A stretch of 40,190 nt of DNA from an uncultured Schlesneria sp. (lineage in GTDB: Bacteria > Planctomycetota > Planctomycetia > Planctomycetales > Planctomycetaceae): positions 1 to 40,190 of the forward strand of contig CAIQIR010000036.1 of assembly GCA_903871875.1 (NCBI GenBank), in the 5' to 3' direction. Of the stretch, positions 34,902 to 40,190 are shown one piece after another. The notes below the pieces were generated by a model. It made no database searches, had not been told where the DNA came from, and saw only the letters and a program-made list of their open reading frames with translations. Both the position numbers and the translations under genes were made by a program. Numbering within the stretch: position 1 is the stretch's first letter; each line of letters starts with the position of its first letter.

Positions 34902-35900
34902 CTAACGCTCGATCTGCTCGTTCATTTCGGCCAACTCGACCAGCAACCGTTCCAACTCGGCCAGATACTTGTCCCTGGCAAGGGCTTCTTTTCGATCGCG
35001 AAGCGCTTCGATCGCGAGTTCGATTTCGTTGCGTCTGGCCCGCATCTCGGGAGAAATCCTGGTGTTGGATTCATGAGGCACGAGATGCCACTGATGGGCT
35101 TTGCGACCGTCGAGCGGGATGCCGTCGGTCGGTTTGACAATGGCTTCTAGCCCTCGAAACTGATCGGCACGAACACCGCGTCCATCCCCATTGTCATCGA
35201 GCAGCGCATGCTCGGTCGCCAGTCGTGCATCGGTATCGTAGTACTCGGCCGTTCGTCGCGATGCCATCAGGAACGCTTCCCAAAGTGACGTCTGATGATC
35301 CTTGTCGAGGTCCGCTGACGGATCGTTGATCGCTTCCGAAAGATGATTTCCAAATCGCGCGAAGTTAATTTCCGTCCCCGATTTCGTCGCCGTGATGACA
35401 ACTCGGTTCGGTCCGGACAAGAGGGGAATAAACGGTCCACTGGCTGATGCGCAATTGATAATCGCCGTCGGCTGATGGACGGGCTTCAGCCATTCCACCA
35501 ATTCATTGGCGGAAATATCGGGACCGCGGAGATTGAATTTGGCGACCCGTTGATCGAAGGTCCCATGGCCGATCAAGACGATCCACAAATCGCTGCGGGA
35601 TTCACCCTCGTGTTGTTGAATGGCGTCGCGCAACCGCTGATAGTCCGTGACCTCGATCGGGCCTTCGCCGCGATGTCGGCCGATGACCGTCACCGGAATG
35701 CGAGCTTGCTTCGCGGCCGCTTCCCATCGTTCGGACCATTGATAGAACAGGATCTCGAATTGCGGATTGCCGCTCGCCCCCACGACGACGATCAGCGATT
35801 GCGCCGGCGTGACTGGGGGGCCTTCGTCTGCCTGCAGATTGACCCGCAGATTCGCGCAGGTGAAAAATCCGGTGAGGCACAGGAATACGATGGTTCTCAT
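34902..35900 (-). CDS. Caspase-fold (C13/legumain-like) secreted peptidase
   Basis: 332 aa from the ATG at 35900, whose ATGA overlaps the stop of the upstream gene. N-terminal signal (IVFLCLTGFFTC). The body has a clan CD pattern: VVVGASGNPQFEI strand, His112 in IVLIGHGTFDQR and Cys150 in AIINCASASGPF. That His-Cys spacing of 38 resembles legumain more than caspases. The C-terminal 70 residues are an amphipathic, charged helix (RRNEIELAIEALRDRKEALARDKY). Peptidase activity is predicted from the dyad only. It is coupled to the vWA/GATase-like membrane protein, so the two probably work together at the envelope. Confidence 0.72.
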   Translation of the reverse strand: MRTIVFLCLTGFFTCANLRVNLQADEGPPVTPAQSLIVVVGASGNPQFEILFYQWSERWEAAAKQARIPVTVIGRHRGEGPIEVTDYQRLRDAIQQHEGESRSDLWIVLIGHGTFDQRVAKFNLRGPDISANELVEWLKPVHQPTAIINCASASGPFIPLLSGPNRVVITATKSGTEINFARFGNHLSEAINDPSADLDKDHQTSLWEAFLMASRRTAEYYDTDARLATEHALLDDNGDGRGVRADQFRGLEAIVKPTDGIPLDGRKAHQWHLVPHESNTRISPEMRARRNEIELAIEALRDRKEALARDKYLAELERLLVELAEMNEQIER

Positions 35901-38383
35901 GGCTGCCCTTTCCATCGTCGCAGACCCCAATCGGCACACAGGCACGCCACGATCGCCGCGAAGACCCAGGGCTGGTGCCAGAGTGGCGTCGTGTAGGTTT
36001 CCGTCAAAGGAGCTTTACGATTTGGCAACGCCCGAACGAAGGCATCCAGTCCGTCAATGGAAACCACTTCGCCGGACGTCTGCTGGGCGATTTTTTCCAG
36101 GAATTGCCTATTCGGCGTGACTTGTGCGAACTCGTCAGCGGCGGGGTCTGAGGTCCAACCGGTTTCAGACTTCCCGATCGTTTGGCCCTCCTGATCGAGG
36201 GCATCAATCGTGACGCGATAGCAACCGGGCTGACGCGCGGGAAAGGTGGCTTCATACAGACCCGCCTCCCGCAATGAGGGCTCGGCCGGCTGAGTCACCG
36301 TGGTGCCGTCAGGCAGTCGAAGACTGACCGTCACGGCGGCATTGTCTTGCGTTTGATACTCTTTGGTGCGAATGCGAGCTTCAATCCGCATCAGTGGTTG
36401 GCCCAGGTCGTCTTTCGCAACGGTGCGCAATTCGATGCGATCGGGGACATCGGCAATTAACCACCGCACCGTCTGCCGCCACGCTTTGCCCAGATCATCT
36501 TTCTCCCGTTGTGAGTCGGAACGGTCAATTTGCCACCGCCAAAGATCGCCAATCAACATCGCACCGCAGCGACCTCGTCCGAACGATTGCACGGCGAGTG
36601 CCGGTGATTTCTGTCCCGCCGGATCGACCACTTCCGCCACCGTCGTGGCGCCCGGTTTGATCTGCCCCGTGCGGTTCACGACCAGAAAATTCGGCATTTC
36701 GGCCAGTCGCAGTTGTTCCTCGGTTTCCGTCGAACGAAGTCTGGCCCAGGGCTGCAACCATCCCTCTCGAGTCAATGCCAGGCGGTAGCCGGTGGGCGTG
36801 GCCGTCGTCGTCGTCGTCGCATCCAGGTACAGGGGAAGCATTCTTCCGAGGGGTGTCTTTTCGTAGCCACCCTGGCGGAACGATTCGGCGCCACCCAGCA
36901 TCAGCAGGCCGCCACCCCGTTCCGTCACAAACCGCTCAAGCAACGCGAGTTGATCGGGTGAGAAGAATTCGGATTCCAGATCATCAATAATCACGGCGTG
37001 GAATTCGTACAGATCCTCGGCCTGTTTGGGGAATCCCTCCCGCAGTTCTTCGGGCGTTTTGGTGTTCAGCCGGACCAGGACCGGTTGATCGTATCGTTCC
37101 GTGTCTTCGGACTTGCCATCGAAGCCGCGGAAGAGCGGATTGCTGGCTTCACCCACTTTGCTGCGCCAATCGAACTTGGGCTCCTTCTTGGCGATCCGAA
37201 TCACGGCGGTCAGTTGGATCTGTTCATCGGATTCCAGAGCACGCCGGAGGAATTTGTATTCCCAGTTCGGCCGCCCGCACAAATAGAGAATGCGATACTT
37301 GGTGTTGCCGCGATCGATGGCGACGAGCCGGCGATTATTGGCCAGTGTCGCTTCGATCGTGGACGGATCGACGATCGGTGACAAGGATGTGGCGAGCGGT
37401 ACCGGAGCCTGCTCGCGGCGAGCATTGCGTTCCCGATTCGATTCCTCTTCCGTGCGGACTCGCACTTCGTAGAAGGACAGACCCGGTTTGGCAGGCCGAA
37501 TTTGAAACCGGAAGGGGAGCGGGCCTTGATCGCCGGGAAAGGCCTGAGTCGCTTGTTTCACCACGGTTCCCGCTTCGTCGATCACTTCCACAGTCACCTT
37601 CGTCTTCGGCAGAGCGGTCTGCAATACGTCGGCTTGAATGGTGACAGGCGCATCCTCGAACGCCGTGGTGGTCGTCACCAGATGCGAAATGGCCAGATCG
37701 GCCAACGGGCGATGACGGGCTTCTGTCCCCAGAACGACGGGATAAATCGGGGGCAGTCCCTCCGGATGAAATTCCGTTTGTTTCGCATCCGTGGCGATCC
37801 CGTCGGTCAAGACGAGGATTCCGGCCAGCGGACGATCTCGAAATCGATCTTTCAAACCGTTGAGGGCCGCCATCAGGTTCGATTGCGAACCCTTGAATTC
37901 CAGTGGCGAAAAATCCTCGACATTTTGCAGTCGCGAATCGAAGACATAGCGGCGGAGATCGAAATCCTGCGCTAACCGGACTTGCCACGGCTGATCTTCC
38001 GCCATCAGCAGAGTCTTCAGTTTCTGACCGCGAGTGATCGAAGCGCCCGGATCTTTGATGGTCAGGCTTTGGCTGTCATCGGCCAGAATGACGAACAGAT
38101 TCGCACCGGGCCGCGCTCGTTGCCCGCTCCACATTGGTTCGAGCAGGCAGATTGTCAGCAGCAGCAGTCCCAATATTTTGAAGAGGGACGATGCCAAGCG
38201 TCGCGATCCATCCCGGGGTGATTTCGCTGTTCGCCAGACAACCAGAGCCAATCCCAGCAGGAAGAGCATTACGGCCCAGATCAGTAAAGACTGACTGCCA
38301 AAGATCAGCTTTTCTCCCACGGTCTCGACGCTCCCCCCGAACAGTATTCCCATTGCGCGCAGCTTGTTTTCGTTCCCGAGCAT
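35897..38383 (-). CDS. Membrane protein with vWA-like and GATase1-like domains
   Basis: 828 aa. Two N-terminal membrane helices (about 33-50 and 66-83) are followed by a vWA domain with a MIDAS motif: Asp102-x-Ser104-x-Ser106 (ADDSQS), Ser168 in GSQSN and Asp194 in VLTDG. A glutamine-amidotransferase-like fold without an obvious catalytic Cys follows (RILYLCGRPNWEYKFLRRAL ... FVTERGGGLLMLGGAESF). After a beta-sandwich, a C-terminal helix (WVFAAIVACLCADWGL) precedes the last basic residues. The same architecture is widespread in planctomycetes and resembles BatA/aerotolerance-operon proteins, usually near MoxR and DUF58 genes; those are not in the window. It overlaps the peptidase gene by four bases. 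Start at 38383 or 38353 is not settled. Confidence 0.78.
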   Translation of the reverse strand: MLGNENKLRAMGILFGGSVETVGEKLIFGSQSLLIWAVMLFLLGLALVVWRTAKSPRDGSRRLASSLFKILGLLLLTICLLEPMWSGQRARPGANLFVILADDSQSLTIKDPGASITRGQKLKTLLMAEDQPWQVRLAQDFDLRRYVFDSRLQNVEDFSPLEFKGSQSNLMAALNGLKDRFRDRPLAGILVLTDGIATDAKQTEFHPEGLPPIYPVVLGTEARHRPLADLAISHLVTTTTAFEDAPVTIQADVLQTALPKTKVTVEVIDEAGTVVKQATQAFPGDQGPLPFRFQIRPAKPGLSFYEVRVRTEEESNRERNARREQAPVPLATSLSPIVDPSTIEATLANNRRLVAIDRGNTKYRILYLCGRPNWEYKFLRRALESDEQIQLTAVIRIAKKEPKFDWRSKVGEASNPLFRGFDGKSEDTERYDQPVLVRLNTKTPEELREGFPKQAEDLYEFHAVIIDDLESEFFSPDQLALLERFVTERGGGLLMLGGAESFRQGGYEKTPLGRMLPLYLDATTTTTATPTGYRLALTREGWLQPWARLRSTETEEQLRLAEMPNFLVVNRTGQIKPGATTVAEVVDPAGQKSPALAVQSFGRGRCGAMLIGDLWRWQIDRSDSQREKDDLGKAWRQTVRWLIADVPDRIELRTVAKDDLGQPLMRIEARIRTKEYQTQDNAAVTVSLRLPDGTTVTQPAEPSLREAGLYEATFPARQPGCYRVTIDALDQEGQTIGKSETGWTSDPAADEFAQVTPNRQFLEKIAQQTSGEVVSIDGLDAFVRALPNRKAPLTETYTTPLWHQPWVFAAIVACLCADWGLRRWKGQP

Positions 38384-38741
38384 ATCCCGGCCTGTCAGCA
38401 GATGAAACTGACCTTGGAAATCGTCTGCAACATGAGCCGACAGTCTGTCAGGATTTCGGCGGATGACCGGTCGTTGCGGGACCAGCGATTCCGTCGCCGG
38501 TTGTGCTGTTGTTTTTCAGCCGCGTTGATCGTCCGTTTTCGTCCGCCGTCTGAACGAGAGACGTGCTGAACGAGAGACGTGGTGGCGACCGCTGCGGACA
38601 GGCAGGCGGGGTTCTCAAGCAATCGCGGTGCGGGTGATGACGTCCTCGACGCGTGGGCGACTCGCGCTGGGGGTGGGCATGACTCAGGCGTGACACGGGA
38701 CTGGCCACCGGGCCAGCCGGCGGACGATTTGGTGAAAAAAC

Positions 38742-38834
38742 GTTGGCCAAGTTGGCCAAGTTGGCCAAGTTGGCAAACATCCCTGTTTTGTAGCGTTTGA
38801 GCCACATTTGCGTTTGGCCAAGTTGGCCAAGTTC
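38742..38834. repeat. Tandem 9-bp repeats (GTTGGCCAA)n
   Basis: Four near-identical units at 38742-38776 and two more at 38812-38834, separated by about 36 bases. TTGGCCAA is its own reverse complement. Each block is followed by a related sequence (CCCTGTTTTGTAGCG versus CCCTATTTCGTAGAG), so the two blocks look like diverged copies of one longer unit. Confidence 0.85.
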
Positions 38835-39147
38835 CCTATTTCGTAGAGTCTGGCGATTCGCCTCCACGCCCAGTCCCTGCGCCGCAGCCTGCACAGACAC
38901 TCCATCCGCACCGACAAAGAATGCCTCCGTTGTCCGCGCACTGTTTCGCCAATCCAGCAGCCCCACCCCCGACAACCAGCAACCAAACCACCCACCACCG
39001 CCGCTGTCGGTCGCGACACTGTCTCTGCGCGAGCCGCGCCGGATCTCAGACCCGTGGCACCTGATTCCCGTCATCAACCTCACCGCGGCCGACAACCACC
39101 GCACGATCCCTGTACCGATCACCGCCAGCACGGTCGCCCAATTCGGG

Positions 39148-39175
39148 GAGATGAACCGCTGCAGCGGTTCATCTC
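39148..39175. repeat. 28-bp perfect palindrome
   Basis: Left arm GAGATGAACCGCTG is exactly matched by its reverse complement with no loop (centre CTGCAG). One base beyond on either side the symmetry stops. Confidence 0.9.
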
Positions 39176-39449
39176 GCAACAGCGTTTGCTTTCGCCATCG
39201 AGGCTGTTCCTCAATCCGACCACGTCCGCGTTCCGCTTTCATTTCCCCTGGCAATGCAAATCCTGACATCTCTGATACCCCCTGATGATTCCCGCCGAAA
39301 ACGTCTTGAGTCCGCTCACGATCCAAGCCACATTCCGACCATGTCCGCCGAATTCCCTCGCCGCTGCAGACGGCGACTGACGTGCGACTGCTTGTCAGGC
39401 ACTAACATACAGAAAAAGAAACGCCCACCAAGACCAAAACGCGTCTTGT

Positions 39450-39465
39450 TTCCAAACGTTTGGAA
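39450..39465. repeat. 16-bp perfect palindrome
   Basis: TTCCAAACGTTTGGAA is self-complementary over its full length. It lies in the non-coding right-hand region. Confidence 0.75.
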
Positions 39466-39562
39466 GACTGGTCATAAGACGAAATTGTCGCGGCACTTAC
39501 GCAAAACAAAAGGGGCGCCGAACAGGGACTTTGTCGCGAAACTCTTCTTCCGAGGGGTAGCC

Positions 39563-39581
39563 AAGGTTGCTCCGCAACCTT
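39563..39581. repeat. Stem-loop AAGGTTGC-TCC-GCAACCTT
   Basis: Perfect 8-bp arms with a 3-base loop, followed by TTGGGG on the plus strand. Short T-run only; a weak terminator or part of a dispersed repeat. Confidence 0.65.
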
Positions 39582-39658
39582 TTGGGGCCGCAGGCCAGAG
39601 AGCCCGAAATCTCGAGCCAGGCGCGGAGTTATCGGGGTTCAGCACGTAGCGCGGGTGG

Positions 39659-39690
39659 CCGCGGTTGGCTGCTTTCGCAGCCTACCGCGG
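39659..39690. repeat. GC-rich hairpin, 14-bp arms with one mismatch
   Basis: CCGCGGTTGGCTGC and GCAGCCTACCGCGG pair except for one T:T, around a TTTC loop. It lies 58 bases beyond the stop of the partial gene on the minus strand, where it could terminate transcription, though no T-run follows. Confidence 0.65.
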
Positions 39691-39748
39691 GAATGGCACT
39701 AGGTTAAGGAAAGCGTGCCAAATCCGGCGATTTTTCGGTAGTGGGTGA

Positions 39749-40190
39749 TTAACCTGGGTCAGTTTTTTTGGCCTGCAAAACTGGCTGTTTCTTCGCTGGC
39801 GGTTTGCTCAACAGAAGATACATGGCAAACAAGATCAGCACACATGCGAACGGCCAATATGGAACGCTCCAGTATGCGTGCGTCTCATTTTTCCAATGAC
39901 GCTCGGCAAATCCAAATCCTAGATATTCCCCTTGTTGTTCCCATCTGGCATGCCGGTCCCATCCGCGCGGTGCATCTTTCCGACGACTCTTATAGCCTAG
40001 TTCGTTGTATTCCTCGGGATCTGGGGCAAATTCTAACTCGTTCAAAACAAGCTGGAAACGGCAATCGAAAAGGGAACCACTTCGGCAGTGGGAAGGGAGC
40101 CAATCGGCAATCGAAAAGGGAACCACTTGACTGATGCGTAATTGATCGTTTTTGTGGAACGAGAACTTCAGTTTGTGATGAAACTTCCGG
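39749..40190 (-). CDS. Partial membrane protein gene running off the window (possibly frameshifted)
   Basis: The frame is open from the window edge to a stop at 39749, so the 5' end is outside. The C-terminal part (GEYLGFGFAERHW, then YWSVPYWPFACVLILFAMYLLLSKPP) resembles small planctomycete membrane proteins with a VPYW-type helix, but the usual C-terminal zinc tail is absent. The upstream portion is made of a 24-bp direct repeat (40059-40082, 40105-40128; period 46) that is read in two different frames. Removing one copy gives a stop in this upstream frame but joins an alternative open frame (reading PEVSSQTEVLVPQKRS from the edge) to the conserved part. It may therefore be a recently disrupted gene. 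Family assignment is tentative. Confidence 0.5.
   Translation of the reverse strand, partial: RKFHHKLKFSFHKNDQLRISQVVPFSIADWLPSHCRSGSLFDCRFQLVLNELEFAPDPEEYNELGYKSRRKDAPRGWDRHARWEQQGEYLGFGFAERHWKNETHAYWSVPYWPFACVLILFAMYLLLSKPPAKKQPVLQAKKTDPG
40059..40128. repeat. 24-bp direct repeat with a degenerate third copy between
   Basis: Positions 40059-40082 and 40105-40128 are identical (CGGCAATCGAAAAGGG and eight more bases). The 22 bases between (starting CGGCAGTGGG) look like a diverged copy, so there are about three tandem units of 22-24 bp. Confidence 0.85.

Larger units (their letters stand above)
38384..39748. other. 1.37-kb apparently non-coding, repeat-rich region
   Basis: Long frames exist on both strands (e.g. 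38448-39326 minus), but they are low complexity, lack ribosome sites and are interrupted by 9-bp repeats, so I do not call a gene. The region contains a TTGGCCAAG array, a 28-bp perfect palindrome and three more inverted repeats. It may be a decayed gene, a dispersed repeat or a regulatory island. Confidence 0.55.

Noticed and set aside
38448-39326. 292-aa open frame on the minus strand
   Set aside because: It runs through the 9-bp repeats (giving ANLANLANLAN), has a composition rich in Arg, Gly and Ser, shows no domain and has no ribosome site. Overlapping frames of similar length exist on the plus strand.

Overview
The window looks like a chromosomal segment of a planctomycete, most likely family Planctomycetaceae or a close relative. 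This is inferred from gene content: a DUF1501 protein with a Tat signal, a Gly/Ser-rich DUF6941-like protein, an SMP-30-like secreted protein, an FHA membrane protein, a vWA/GATase-like membrane protein coupled to a caspase-fold (C13-like) peptidase, futalosine-pathway menaquinone synthesis and hydroxysqualene dehydroxylase. GC content looks moderate. No phage genes, insertion sequences, rRNA or CRISPR array were seen.

Layout. 1-3264 (mostly minus): a short SPFH/flotillin-type N-terminal protein, a 600-bp gap, mqnD, and a TIM-barrel sugar-phosphate isomerase/epimerase. 3442-5983 (plus): three consecutive FKBP-type prolyl isomerase genes carrying four FKBP domains, followed closely by leuD. 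A tRNA-Leu(UAG) on the minus strand abuts leuD. 6179-8689 (plus): truD, a CYTH-domain protein and a YggS/PLPBP protein. 8683-14137: an RND efflux unit (inner-membrane pump plus lipoprotein adaptor, minus) divergent from a TetR-type regulator, with a readable promoter and operator between them.

14182-23539 (minus): M19 dipeptidase, DUF1501 protein, a class I glutamine-amidotransferase-like protein lacking its catalytic Cys, an N,N-dimethylformamidase-large-subunit-like protein, a DUF6941-like protein, hpnE and malate dehydrogenase. 23912-33039 (plus): glcF, a small GlsB-like membrane protein, an SMP-30/gluconolactonase fusion, a SAM hydroxide adenosyltransferase overlapping bioD, a zinc-ribbon membrane protein, a TlpA-like lipoprotein and a secreted alpha/beta hydrolase.

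33045-38383 (minus): an FHA membrane protein with an 11-residue repeat linker, then a translationally coupled pair made of a vWA/GATase-like membrane protein and a caspase-fold peptidase. 38384-39748 appears non-coding and is packed with palindromes and 9-bp tandem repeats. A partial membrane protein gene with a 24-bp direct repeat runs off the right edge.

Most genes are housekeeping or scattered pathway members (menaquinone, leucine, biotin, hopanoid/squalene, glycolate, TCA cycle) without their usual partners, which is common in planctomycetes. The most unusual points are the FKBP expansion, the Cys-less amidotransferase, the peptidase/vWA pair, the repeat-bearing FHA protein, and the palindrome-rich region near the right end. 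No complete new defence or mobile system could be demonstrated.
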